A stretch of DNA of 64,000 bases from Ruegeria arenilitoris (GTDB taxonomy: Bacteria; Pseudomonadota; Alphaproteobacteria; Rhodobacterales; Rhodobacteraceae): positions 310,001-374,000 of the forward strand of contig NZ_WQHP01000002.1 of NCBI RefSeq assembly GCF_013035315.1, in the 5' to 3' direction. This document shows positions 35,474 to 44,461 of this stretch, piece after piece. The position numbers and the translations under genes are program-made. Under the pieces are notes generated by a model, which saw nothing but the letters and a program-made list of their open reading frames with translations, did no database searches and was not told where the DNA came from. The number at the start of each line of letters is the position of its first letter. Position 1 is the first letter of the stretch.

Positions 35474-36739
35474 CTACTGATCAGTTTGTAGACTATTGGG
35501 GTCAAAGGCCCCACCGAACCCGCCGTTGTTGGACGGCGGAGTTTCGGGTCCGGAGCTTTCTTCTTCGGTGTCACCGCCCAGAGTATTCGGCGCGAACACG
35601 TTACCAAAACCGCTGTTGTTCGACGGCTTCGGCGCAGATTGCTGATCACCACCCTGTTCGGCCTCTTCAGCCTCACGCTTTTTGCGCTGTTCTTCGCGCT
35701 GCTTTCGCAGCTCCTGAATGCGCTGTTCGGCCTCTAGGCGTTTCTGCTCTTTGACGTTGGCGATGCACTGGCCCGGGTTATAGGCGGTTGCGGTGCCAAC
35801 CACGGTTATCGTGGCCACCGCGAACACGACCAGCAGAACCGCTGCCATGTTTCCGGCAAAGAAGCTGGGCAGTTTGATCTTTCCAGCCAGTTCTTCAACG
35901 GTTGCCTGCTTACGCGCTGCAGCAACCAGTTCCTGGCGCTTCAGCTTTGCCTCGTTCAAAAGGGCAAAGAACACGGTCAGCGCCACGATGATAAAGGCCA
36001 AGGCCGAGATCGATGGCGTGATGCCGTACCGCACCTTTTGTGCCAGCTCGATTGTCAGCGTCGGGTATTCGCCAAAGGTGAAGGTGGTGGTGTTGTAGTT
36101 CTCGAACGAAGCTAGGAATGCCAGCACCGCCGCCGACGCAATCGCCGGACGCATAAAGGGCAGCAGTATCTTGCGGAAGGCCTGCGCGTGGGTTGCACCG
36201 AGGTCCAGTGCTGCTTCGGTCAGTGCGACGTCATAGCGCTGTAGCCGTGCCACCAGAACCAACATGCAGTAGCTGGCGATAAAGGTGGATTGGCCAATCA
36301 CCGTTAGGAAAATCCCGTTCGACAGAACGCTATCCGCGCCCAGCCCCAGCATCCGGTTGATCCGATCCCAGAACACCAGTGTCGAGATACCCAAAACAAC
36401 GCCTGGGATCAGGATCGGCGCGATGATGATCGTGTAATAGGTTGCCCGCAGCTTCGGCCATATCTGCGTCAGCATCAACGCACCTGCCAGACCCATCGCC
36501 ACCGACAGAACAACCGTCCCGGCACCGATTATCAGCGAGTTCTTGATACCGTTCAGGATACGCTGGTCCTGAAACAGCTCACCAAACCACTGAAAGGTCA
36601 GGCATTCCCACGGCGTCATCCTCGGGAAAGCCGAAGAGTTGAACGCCGTGACCGACATGATCACCAGCGGGCCCAGCAGGTACAGGAAGAAGATGACCAG
36701 ATAGACCCAGATGCTTATGCGGAGGAAGGAATTATTCAT
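35474..36739 (-). CDS. Polyamine-type ABC permease (PotC-like) with extra C-terminal membrane helix and tail
   Basis: 421 residues; PotC-type permeases are usually about 270. The first 280 residues are a normal permease domain with the EAA loop EAALDLGATHAQAFRKILLP. After it come a charged segment, an additional hydrophobic helix (about 296-315), a Lys/Glu/Arg/Gln-rich coiled-coil stretch (330-362), and a low-complexity tail. The tail contains two copies of a 19-residue unit (372-390 and 402-420, both with PSNN, GFG, F-PN and L). If the core has six helices with an inside C-terminus, the seventh puts the tail in the periplasm. The gene overlaps the upstream permease by ATGA. I know of no assigned function for such a tail. 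Confidence 0.85.
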   Translation of the reverse strand: MNNSFLRISIWVYLVIFFLYLLGPLVIMSVTAFNSSAFPRMTPWECLTFQWFGELFQDQRILNGIKNSLIIGAGTVVLSVAMGLAGALMLTQIWPKLRATYYTIIIAPILIPGVVLGISTLVFWDRINRMLGLGADSVLSNGIFLTVIGQSTFIASYCMLVLVARLQRYDVALTEAALDLGATHAQAFRKILLPFMRPAIASAAVLAFLASFENYNTTTFTFGEYPTLTIELAQKVRYGITPSISALAFIIVALTVFFALLNEAKLKRQELVAAARKQATVEELAGKIKLPSFFAGNMAAVLLVVFAVATITVVGTATAYNPGQCIANVKEQKRLEAEQRIQELRKQREEQRKKREAEEAEQGGDQQSAPKPSNNSGFGNVFAPNTLGGDTEEESSGPETPPSNNGGFGGAFDPNSLQTDQ

Positions 36740-37656
36740 TTCCCGATATCCCCCATGTTCACTTTGAACAGGCGCATCATTGCCAACACGAACAGGATAC
36801 AGGTAACAAGAAGCACGATGGCGTAGGCGGCACCTTGCGGCCAGTCATTGTTGTCGTTGAATTGCTGATAGATCAACTGCGTGAACCACAGACTCGACGG
36901 CCCGCCCAGAATCTGCGGCGCAGCCAGCGCGCCGGCGCTTAGCATAAACACCATCGTACAGCCCGAGCTGATGCCCGGTTTGGCATAGGGAATGACCACC
37001 CGCCAGTGAATCCTCCACCACGGCGCACCAAGGTCGCGAGCAGCTTCGATCTGGTTTCCGTCCAGACTTTCGATCACGTTATACATCGGGAAAATCATCA
37101 GCAGGATGTAGGCATACCCAAGACCGGCATAGAGCGCGATGTCATTGCGGATGAAATCAAACGGCGTGTCCCAAATCCCCAGACCGACGAACAGCGTATT
37201 CAGCACACCAGTCTCACCAAAGATGATCCGCAGGGCAAAGGCACGCAGGATCTCGTTGATCCAGTAGGGAATGATCAGCATGATCGCGAAGATACGAATG
37301 TGGCTACCCTTGGACTGGCCGAGGTAATAGGCAATCGGATAGCACAGGATCAGGTTGAAGATCGTCACACAGACCGCTGCCAGAAGGGTGCGGAAAAAGA
37401 CCCTCAAATCAACCGCGTTGTAGTCTTGGCTGCCGCCTTCGGGGCCGTAGATCAGGTACTTGTAGTTTTCCAGCGTATAGACGTCCTTAGGTCCGCCAAT
37501 CTCTGGCGGCGGCAGGTTCGGACGGAAGGAAAAGTCCAGCATCGACAGCTGCGGCAGGATGATCAGGCCAATGGTCCAGAACAGGACCAGACCCAGGATC
37601 GCCAACCCCATGCCAAAACCGTTGCGATTGAAGAAGTCTTTCAGAAATTGGGGCAT
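36736..37656 (-). CDS. Polyamine-type ABC permease (PotB-like)
   Basis: 306 residues. An N-terminal helix (GLVLFWTIGLIILPQLSML) and the permease core with the EAA loop EAARDLGAPWWRIHWRVVIP are visible. The periplasmic loop between helices 1 and 2 is long, as in PotB/PotH proteins. It pairs with the next gene product to make the channel. It starts 13 bp after the ATPase gene. Confidence 0.9.
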   Translation of the reverse strand: MPQFLKDFFNRNGFGMGLAILGLVLFWTIGLIILPQLSMLDFSFRPNLPPPEIGGPKDVYTLENYKYLIYGPEGGSQDYNAVDLRVFFRTLLAAVCVTIFNLILCYPIAYYLGQSKGSHIRIFAIMLIIPYWINEILRAFALRIIFGETGVLNTLFVGLGIWDTPFDFIRNDIALYAGLGYAYILLMIFPMYNVIESLDGNQIEAARDLGAPWWRIHWRVVIPYAKPGISSGCTMVFMLSAGALAAPQILGGPSSLWFTQLIYQQFNDNNDWPQGAAYAIVLLVTCILFVLAMMRLFKVNMGDIGK

Positions 37657-37669
37657 CTGTTCTTACCCC

Positions 37670-38782
37670 TTATTCTGCCGCCAGTTCACCCGCCGGAACC
37701 AGAACCGCATTGCGGGTCTCGTATTCCAGCGTGATGTTCTGCCCGGTGTGATCTTCGAAGGACTGGCCCAGGTTTGGCAGCGAGACTTTGATCTCTTTTC
37801 CGCCTTCGCATTCGGTGAAGATGTTAAAGACGTTGCCTTCGAACTCTTCATGCGTCACCCGTGCGGTGACGAAGTGATCGCCGGCGGTTCCGTCAGGGGC
37901 AATTGTGAATGCTTCGGGACGAACGAACATCATCGCGTCATCCCCCTCTTTAAGCTTGCCCTGATTGGCAGTCGAGATCCGCGCCACCAGATCACCCGAG
38001 CGATTTGTGGCGATCATCGCTTCATTGCCCATGACCTGTTTGATCTTGCCGCGGAAGACGTTGTTTTCCCCAACGAACGAGGCCGCAAAGGCTGTGTTGG
38101 GATCATTGTAGATGGTCTTACCATCGGCAATCTGGTCAATCACTCCGGCTCGCATCACAGCGATGTTGTCCGACATGGTCAACGCCTCGCCCTGATCGTG
38201 GGTGATGTAGATGAAGGTGATCCCGACGCGCTGCTGGATTTCACGCAGTTCTGTACGCATATGCTGGCGCAGTTTCAAATCCAGCGCCGAGAGCGGTTCG
38301 TCCAACAGCAGCACATCCGGTTCGGCACACAGTGCACGCGCGATTGCAACCCGCTGACGCTGCCCCCCGGACAGTTCACTGGGCAGCTTGTCCCCCTGCC
38401 CCGGCAGAGCAATCATGTCCAGAAGTTCATCCGCGCGTTTGCGGCGTTGCGACGCGCTAGCGCCTTTGATTTCCATTGAAAAGGTGATGTTCTCCCAGAC
38501 TTTCATCAGCGGGAAAAGAGCGAGGTTCTGGAAGATCAGGGCCGTCGGGCGTTTGTTCGGGCCGATACCGCGCATGTCGTTGCCGCCGATCAGAACTTTG
38601 CCCTCGCTGGGGTCCAGGAAGCCCGACACCGCGCGCAGGATCGTTGTCTTGCCGCAGCCCGACGGGCCAAGAAACGAAAAGAAATCGCCCCCGTTGATGT
38701 TCACGTTGGCGTCCCGCACGGCAACAAAGTCTCCGAAACGGATCCACAGGTTTTCAAGATCTACACCGACCCCTGCACTCAT
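37670..38782 (-). CDS. Polyamine-type ABC ATPase (PotA-like)
   Basis: 370 residues. Walker A GPSGCGKTT, signature [15 protein letters not shown], Walker B VLLLDEPLSALD, and a C-terminal TOBE-type domain (RPEAFTIAPDG). The QR-QRVAIARAL and DLKLRQHM forms resemble PotA/PotG. It energises uptake of putrescine, spermidine or a similar compound. A 118-bp spacer with a hairpin separates it from the binding-protein gene upstream. Confidence 0.92.
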   Translation of the reverse strand: MSAGVGVDLENLWIRFGDFVAVRDANVNINGGDFFSFLGPSGCGKTTILRAVSGFLDPSEGKVLIGGNDMRGIGPNKRPTALIFQNLALFPLMKVWENITFSMEIKGASASQRRKRADELLDMIALPGQGDKLPSELSGGQRQRVAIARALCAEPDVLLLDEPLSALDLKLRQHMRTELREIQQRVGITFIYITHDQGEALTMSDNIAVMRAGVIDQIADGKTIYNDPNTAFAASFVGENNVFRGKIKQVMGNEAMIATNRSGDLVARISTANQGKLKEGDDAMMFVRPEAFTIAPDGTAGDHFVTARVTHEEFEGNVFNIFTECEGGKEIKVSLPNLGQSFEDHTGQNITLEYETRNAVLVPAGELAAE

Positions 38783-38799
38783 TTTTGGTATCTCCGTCT

Positions 38800-38820
38800 G
38801 GTGCGAGTCCCCTTCGCACC
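38800..38820 (-). repeat. Stem-loop between PotD-like and PotA-like genes
   Basis: A 7-bp stem GGTGCGA/TCGCACC with a 7-base loop; a second GC-rich fold (around 38860-38880, CCCC with GGGG) is nearby. It lies in the 118-bp gap after the binding-protein gene. It may be a partial terminator or an mRNA stabiliser. Confidence 0.55.
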
Positions 38821-38900
38821 GAAATAGGTTCCGTCACGCCGAAAGGGCGCGCGGGTTCGCTGCCCCCCGCACAGGGGCGGAGGACAGTTTTTCATGGCGA

Positions 38901-40025
38901 TCAGGCGCTTTTGAACTTGTTGACAAACTCGGTCCGGGTTTCGGCGTACCACGGAGCCTCGGCCGGCCATGGGTTAAGGTTCGCCAGCGAGTCGCCCGGA
39001 TAGGCCTCGGCGAAGTTCTTCTTGTAGGTGTCGCCCGAATACTGGTCGGCACCCAGAACGGGCGAGTTGTAGCCGTGGCTGTCGATCGCCACACCAGCCG
39101 GTTTCGCCTGATAAGCAAAGTCGATAAAGGCATAGATCTGATCGATATTGGCCGCACCCGTGGGCATCGCAATACCATCGACCCAGGCCATCGCTCCTTC
39201 GATCGGCGCCTGGTAGTGGACCGGCTCACCCGCCGATTTCAGCGCAAGCGGCGGACCATCCCACGTCTGACCGACAACAACGCCTTCGTTCAGCAGGCCG
39301 TTCTTTTGGGTGTCGGCGTCGTTCCAGATCAGCTTGATCCGGTTTTTGCGCTCGATGCACCAATCGGTGATCTGACCCCAAACCTTACGCATGGTTTCTT
39401 CGTCGCCGTATGCGGCCCAGACAGAACCCGGCTCCATCTCGCCTGCGCGCTCCATGTAGAGGCCAGCGCCCAGCATCATCGAATGCGCGCGACCCATGGT
39501 CTTTCCAGCGTTCTCTTCCGACCAGACGTCGCCATAAGACGGCGCGTCGCCCTCGGGCAGCCACAGGTCGGTGCGATAGGCAATTCCTTCGGTGCCCCAG
39601 ATGTGCGGCAGCCAGTGAACGCCACTGTCACCGAAGTTCCACGCATCAGTACCGATTTGCGCCATTGCAGGGTTCACCAGATCAATCGGAACCTTGTTCA
39701 TGTCGAAAGGCTGCAGCAGCTCCAGCGGCTCCCACTGCAACGAGCGGTTGTTGGTCGGCGAGACAATGTCAAAGCCCTGGCCTTTGGTGGCCTTCATCTT
39801 GTTGATGATTTCTTCGTTCGACCCGATGCCGGTGTAGTTCACCTTGATTCCGGTCAGAGTTTCAAACTCTTGCAGGAATGTGGGCGGCAGATAGTCCGAC
39901 CACATCAGAATGTTGATTTCCCCCGACGAGGCCAGCGCGCTTTTGCTATACAGCGGTGCCGCCAAAGCGGCCGCGCCCGCGCCTTTCAGGACCGAGCGTC
40001 TGGAAAGGTTTTTCCGTTCAGCCAT
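38901..40025 (-). CDS. Polyamine-type ABC substrate-binding protein (PotD/PotF-like), Tat-exported
   Basis: 374 residues. The N-terminus has a twin-arginine signal (SRRSVLKGAGAAALAAP), so export is probably folded through Tat, which is unusual for PotD homologues. The mature protein starts near SSGEINILMWSDYLPP, then FETLTGIKVNYTGIGSNEEI and FDIVSPTNNRSL, the family-1 polyamine-binding pattern. It is first gene of the minus-strand operon. A GGGAG ribosome site precedes the ATG. The substrate may be a polyamine or another cationic or opine-like compound; the sequence does not decide. Confidence 0.88.
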   Translation of the reverse strand: MAERKNLSRRSVLKGAGAAALAAPLYSKSALASSGEINILMWSDYLPPTFLQEFETLTGIKVNYTGIGSNEEIINKMKATKGQGFDIVSPTNNRSLQWEPLELLQPFDMNKVPIDLVNPAMAQIGTDAWNFGDSGVHWLPHIWGTEGIAYRTDLWLPEGDAPSYGDVWSEENAGKTMGRAHSMMLGAGLYMERAGEMEPGSVWAAYGDEETMRKVWGQITDWCIERKNRIKLIWNDADTQKNGLLNEGVVVGQTWDGPPLALKSAGEPVHYQAPIEGAMAWVDGIAMPTGAANIDQIYAFIDFAYQAKPAGVAIDSHGYNSPVLGADQYSGDTYKKNFAEAYPGDSLANLNPWPAEAPWYAETRTEFVNKFKSA

Positions 40026-40557
40026 AGTAGGATCTCCCGTTATTGGACTGTGTTGTTTTTGTTATGCGTGTCACGCTAGAGCTTTGCGAGGGCGTTGTCA
40101 GGCCAAAAGTGACAGTTTCCATTTTTAGTAAGTCCAGATCGTGATTTTTGTTAGTCCGCAAGCGAACTGAAGTTCGCAAATCATTGGCGTCTTTGACCCC
40201 AAATCGGATGCAGACGTTCCTGCAATATCCCCGGATCACGCGCTTGCCGAACCAGACAGCCAAGCCAGGCACTACATTAAACAAGGAAAAACGCTTCGTT
40301 CTGCCGCGAACGCCAAAGTCACCAGCAAAGGCACCAATCAAAGACGTGACCTTTGCAGCGCTGCAGCGAATTTTAGGCGGGATCAAAGCGCCTAGGCCCC
40401 TATTTTTGAACACTGCCGTTCTGAAAAAAATTCGGGTATCTGACCAAAAAACAAGCGCTTAAGGGCTAAATTGCTCACGCTGCTTACAAACTGCGAAAAG
40501 GCCCCGCGGCGGCAGAACCTTGATTCGAAGTCTGATGTTGAATGGCCGACAAGCAAA
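40026..40557. other. Intergenic region between Pot-type and agl operons
   Basis: 532 bp without a gene I can support. An open frame at 40148-40462 on the plus strand has unusual composition and no ribosome site. The left part is the probable promoter region of the Pot-type operon and includes TGTCA-N9-TGACA (40099-40117), a weak inverted repeat. The right part follows the last agl gene; I see no strong terminator. Confidence 0.4.
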
Positions 40558-41640
40558 TCACTTACGCATGGAAATCCCACCGTGAAACAGGTGAACCTTG
40601 TCCGGGTCCGCCGAAACAGAAACGGTTTTACCCCGCATATCCCGTTGCACGCCGGGAAGCTTGGCGATGGTGGGGTCTTCCCCCTCCTTGGCCGCGAAAT
40701 ACAGCAGCGTGACCTCACCCAAGGCTTCGGTAAAATCCACGACACCCTGTAAAATCGGATCGTTGTCCACCGGCAGAAAATCTTCGGGCCGGACGCCAAT
40801 GTTGACCTGTTTTCCTTCGTCAGAAGCATCGGTCGGAACGCTGGAAACCGCCGTTCCGCCGCCGTCCAGTTTGATCACGGTGCGCTCGCCTGTCTGCGTG
40901 ATGACACCCGGCAACAGGTTCATTGAGGGTGAGCCAATAAACTGCGCCACAAATTCATTATCAGGTGTTTCATACAGTTCGAGCGGGGTGCCGACCTGCG
41001 CGATCCCCTTGTTGGCCAGCACGACGATCCGGCTGGCAAGGGTCATCGCCTCGACCTGGTCATGGGTAACGTAGATCATCGTACTGTCCGGCATCGCCTC
41101 TTTTAGACGGGCGATTTCGATCCGTGTGGCAACGCGTAGTGCCGCATCCAGGTTCGAAAGCGGTTCGTCGAATAAATAGACCTTTGGGTCGCGCACAATG
41201 GCCCGGCCAATCGCGACACGTTGTCGTTGGCCACCAGACAGGGCTTTTGGCAGACGGTCCAGAAACGGTTCAAGCTGCAGGATACGCGCGGCGCGTTCGA
41301 CAGCTGCGTCAACCTCGGCGGTTGGCATCTTGGCAATTTTCAACGCGAAAGCCATGTTCTCGCGCACGGTCATGTGCGGGTACAAAGCATAGCTCTGAAA
41401 CACCATGGCGATGCCACGCTGCGCTGGGGGCACATCGTTCATCACCTGTCCTTCAATCTCGAGCGTTCCACCCGAGATCTTTTCAAGACCCGCAATCATG
41501 CGCAGCAATGTCGACTTACCACAGCCTGAAGGCCCGACAAAAACGATCAGCTCGCCGCGTTCGATGTCCAGATTGATATTCTTCAGGACGTCGACGCTGC
41601 CATAGGTCTTGGCCACATCCGTGAGGTTGAGTTCCGACAT
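40558..41640 (-). CDS. aglK: ABC transporter ATP-binding protein, alpha-glucoside type (AglK)
   Basis: 360 residues. Walker [10 protein letters not shown], signature [15 protein letters not shown], Walker [13 protein letters not shown], and a MalK-like C-terminal domain (IGVRPEDFLPVD). It is the last gene of the operon aglE-F-G-A-K, 3 bp after the glucosidase gene. It powers import of alpha-glucosides such as trehalose, sucrose or maltose through the AglF-AglG channel. Confidence 0.93.
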   Translation of the reverse strand: MSELNLTDVAKTYGSVDVLKNINLDIERGELIVFVGPSGCGKSTLLRMIAGLEKISGGTLEIEGQVMNDVPPAQRGIAMVFQSYALYPHMTVRENMAFALKIAKMPTAEVDAAVERAARILQLEPFLDRLPKALSGGQRQRVAIGRAIVRDPKVYLFDEPLSNLDAALRVATRIEIARLKEAMPDSTMIYVTHDQVEAMTLASRIVVLANKGIAQVGTPLELYETPDNEFVAQFIGSPSMNLLPGVITQTGERTVIKLDGGGTAVSSVPTDASDEGKQVNIGVRPEDFLPVDNDPILQGVVDFTEALGEVTLLYFAAKEGEDPTIAKLPGVQRDMRGKTVSVSADPDKVHLFHGGISMRK

Positions 41641-41643
41641 GGC

Positions 41644-43299
41644 TTACTCCTTCTCGCGCATCATCAGGCAGAACTGGGCAGGGTCGAGAGACGTTTTTCC
41701 CGCCCCTGCGACACCGCCCAATTCCTCCCCGATATGCTTCCAATTGCCGTCGGGCAGAGTGACCTCTGCACTTTCCGAACCCAGGTTGAAGGCGCAAAAG
41801 ACTTGCTGGGCGCTGTCTTCGCGCAAGAAGCTCAGGATGGGCCCCGATTGATCCATGTCGATCTGTTGACCGGACATCAGCGCAGAATTCGCGTGGCGCA
41901 AAGCGATGGCACGGCGATAGTGGTGCAGCATCGAATTCGGCTCTCGCTCTAGCCGGTCAACCGCGCTTGCGGCCTGCTCTTGGCTGACAGGCAGCCATGG
42001 AGCCCCTGTGGTAAAGCCCGACTGTTCATCCTGCGCCGCCCACACCATCGGAGTGCGGCAACCGTCCCGACCCTTGAATTCTGGCCAGAACTCGATGCCA
42101 TAGGGATCCTGCAAGTCTTCAAACGCAACATCAGCTTCGGGCAGGCCCAGTTCTTCGCCCTGATACATACAGGCCGAGCCGCGCAGGCACATCATCAGAA
42201 CCGCGTGCTGGCGAACAGCCGCATCGCTCAGTTCCCACCGGGAGGCATGGCGCTGCACGTCGTGGTTCGAAAACGCCCAGCACGGCCACGCATCACCTGC
42301 CTTCTGCTCGAGTTGATCGAACACCTGTTTGGCATAAGCGGCTGTCAGAGAACGTTTTTCCAGGAACTCAAACGCATAGCACATGTGCATGCGCTTGTCG
42401 CCGCTTGTGTATTCGCCCATGATCTCAAGCCCGCGCTGCGCGTCGCCGACCTCACCCAGGCAGGCCCGGCCTTCATACTCGTCGGTCAGGGCGCGCAGAC
42501 GCTCGAGGAAAGCGATGTTTTCAGGTTGGCTTTTGGAATAGAGGTGATCCTGATGGTTGTACGGGTTTACCATGGGCGCAATTGAGGCATTACGCTGCTC
42601 CAGTGGCAGGCCCGGATTGTCGCGCAATTGTTTGTCGTGGAAGTAGAAATTGATCGTATCCAAACGGAACCCATCAACCCCCAGATCCAACCAGAACCGC
42701 GCGACGTCCAACAACGCGTTCTGCACGTCCGGACAGTGGAAGTTCAGGTCAGGCTGCGAGGTCAGGAAGTTGTGCAGGTAATACTGCAAACGCCGAGAAT
42801 CCCACTGCCATGCGGACCCGCCGAAGATCGAAAGCCAGTTGTTTGGCGGCGTGCCATCGGGCTTGGGGTCAGCCCAGACATACCAGTCGGATTTATCGTT
42901 TTCACGGCTCGATCGGCTTTCCTTGAACCACGGATGCTGGTCCGACGTGTGTGACAGGACAAGATCGATCATGATCTTAAGATCACGCGCATGCGCCTGG
43001 TCCAAAAGCTCTTTGAAATCCGCCATTGTCCCGAACATCGGATCGACATCGCGATAGTCGCTGACGTCATAGCCAAAGTCCTTCATCGGGGACTTAAAGA
43101 AGGGAGATATCCAGATCGCATCAACGCCGAGTGAGGCAATGTAATCCAGCCGCTGGGTGATCCCTTTCAGGTCGCCAATCCCATCGCCGTTGCTATCCTG
43201 AAAGCTACGCGGATAGATCTGATAGATCACGCCGCCCCGCCACCAGTCGGCGGATGCTTTGGTTGCGTTTTCGAGTTCTACGGTGTTCTGCACGTTCAT
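41644..43299 (-). CDS. aglA: GH13 alpha-glucosidase
   Basis: 551 residues, cytoplasmic. The GH13 barrel has region I DLVLSHTSD (112-120), the nucleophile Asp214 in DGFRLDTINF, the acid Glu283 in CLGEVGDA, and the transition-state Asp347 in FSNHD (343-347). The N-terminal WWRGGVIYQIYPRSFQDSNGDGIGDL is typical of oligo-1,6-glucosidase/alpha-glucosidase members. It hydrolyses terminal alpha-glucosides brought in by the adjacent transporter. The gene order E-F-G-A-K matches the agl operon of Sinorhizobium. Confidence 0.93.
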   Translation of the reverse strand: MNVQNTVELENATKASADWWRGGVIYQIYPRSFQDSNGDGIGDLKGITQRLDYIASLGVDAIWISPFFKSPMKDFGYDVSDYRDVDPMFGTMADFKELLDQAHARDLKIMIDLVLSHTSDQHPWFKESRSSRENDKSDWYVWADPKPDGTPPNNWLSIFGGSAWQWDSRRLQYYLHNFLTSQPDLNFHCPDVQNALLDVARFWLDLGVDGFRLDTINFYFHDKQLRDNPGLPLEQRNASIAPMVNPYNHQDHLYSKSQPENIAFLERLRALTDEYEGRACLGEVGDAQRGLEIMGEYTSGDKRMHMCYAFEFLEKRSLTAAYAKQVFDQLEQKAGDAWPCWAFSNHDVQRHASRWELSDAAVRQHAVLMMCLRGSACMYQGEELGLPEADVAFEDLQDPYGIEFWPEFKGRDGCRTPMVWAAQDEQSGFTTGAPWLPVSQEQAASAVDRLEREPNSMLHHYRRAIALRHANSALMSGQQIDMDQSGPILSFLREDSAQQVFCAFNLGSESAEVTLPDGNWKHIGEELGGVAGAGKTSLDPAQFCLMMREKE

Positions 43300-43308
43300 C
43301 AGACGCCT

Positions 43309-44457
43309 CTATTTGACGGACCCGGCCAAAAGGCCGCGGACCAGATATTTCTGCATTGCGAAGAAGACAGCCAACGGCACAGCGATCGAGACGAACGCTG
43401 CGGTGGCCAGAATTTCCCAGTTGCCGCCACGCGTGCCCAAAAGCTCGACGATGCGGTTGGTCATAACGGTGGTTTGACCTGATGCGTCGATCAGGAAGAC
43501 TTTGGCCACCAGAAGATCGTTCCATGTCCACAGAAACTGGAAGATCGCAAACGAGGCCAGCGCCGGGAAGCTGAGCGGCAGGATCAGTTTGGTGAAGATC
43601 TGGAACTCGGTCGCCCCGTCGACCCGCGCGTTTTCGATAAGGTCGCGCGGTAGGCCGGCCATGTAGTTGCGTAGCAGGTATATGGCCAGAGGCATCCCAA
43701 AGCCTGTATGTGCCATCCAGACGCCAAGGTATCCTTTGCCGATCCCAATATTCAGATGGAATTTCAGCAATGGTATCAGGGCAAGCTGCAAGGGAACCAC
43801 CAGCAGTCCAACAACCGCGGCAATTAACAGTGCCCGTCCTGGGAAATCCATCCAGGCCAGAGCATAAGCCGCAAAGGCCGCCACGAGGATCGGGATAATC
43901 GTCGCCGGTATTGTCACGGTCAGTGTATTGAAGAACGCCCGCCCCATACTGTCAGTGCTGTCCTCGGCCAGCAGAACCTTGTGGTAGTTGGCTAGGGTGA
44001 ATTCGGGCGGCAATTCTGCGGTCACAAAGACACGCGCGCCCCGACTGCCGGTAAACTCTTCTGGGTTCTCCATCCGATAGTTGCCGTCAGCATCGACGGT
44101 GATCGTACCGCCCCGACGCAACTCGGCTGTCTCGCCGGGTACAAAAGCGTCTACCGCGCGCGAACTTACACCCCATTTCGAGATTTTCGCCGTAGGTTCG
44201 CCCTCGAACAGGTTGCCCTCGATGACATAAAGCCCGTTTTCCAGCACCTGCGTTTCTGGCGCTGCACTGCGCAATGTCAGGTTCTGTTCCGAAGGGAACA
44301 GGGATCTCCACCAACCGCTGGTCGCGATCTGGTCTGCGGTACGGAAGGATGAGATCAGCAAGCCAAGTGTCGGTACGACCCAAAGGACGACCAGAAAGAT
44401 GACCGAGGCATGGACGACCCATCTGAGGGCCGGCTTGGTTCCTGCAATATCGCTCAT
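43309..44457 (-). CDS. aglG: Alpha-glucoside ABC permease (AglG-type)
   Basis: 382 residues from the ATG at 44457, which has GGAG in the right place and follows the aglF stop by 4 bp; a frame extension to 44514 is not supported. After the first membrane helix there is a periplasmic insertion of about 100 residues (roughly 50-150), rich in beta-like segments, which is typical of AglG and explains the length. The EAA loop reads ENARVDGATEFQIFTKLILP. It forms the channel with AglF. Confidence 0.9.
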   Translation of the reverse strand: MSDIAGTKPALRWVVHASVIFLVVLWVVPTLGLLISSFRTADQIATSGWWRSLFPSEQNLTLRSAAPETQVLENGLYVIEGNLFEGEPTAKISKWGVSSRAVDAFVPGETAELRRGGTITVDADGNYRMENPEEFTGSRGARVFVTAELPPEFTLANYHKVLLAEDSTDSMGRAFFNTLTVTIPATIIPILVAAFAAYALAWMDFPGRALLIAAVVGLLVVPLQLALIPLLKFHLNIGIGKGYLGVWMAHTGFGMPLAIYLLRNYMAGLPRDLIENARVDGATEFQIFTKLILPLSFPALASFAIFQFLWTWNDLLVAKVFLIDASGQTTVMTNRIVELLGTRGGNWEILATAAFVSIAVPLAVFFAMQKYLVRGLLAGSVK

Positions 44458-44461
44458 GGCC

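Noticed and set aside
40148-40462. Open frame of 104 codons in the intergenic region on the plus strand
   Set aside because: No ribosome site, basic low-complexity composition and no recognisable domain; it sits in the promoter region of the Pot-type operon.
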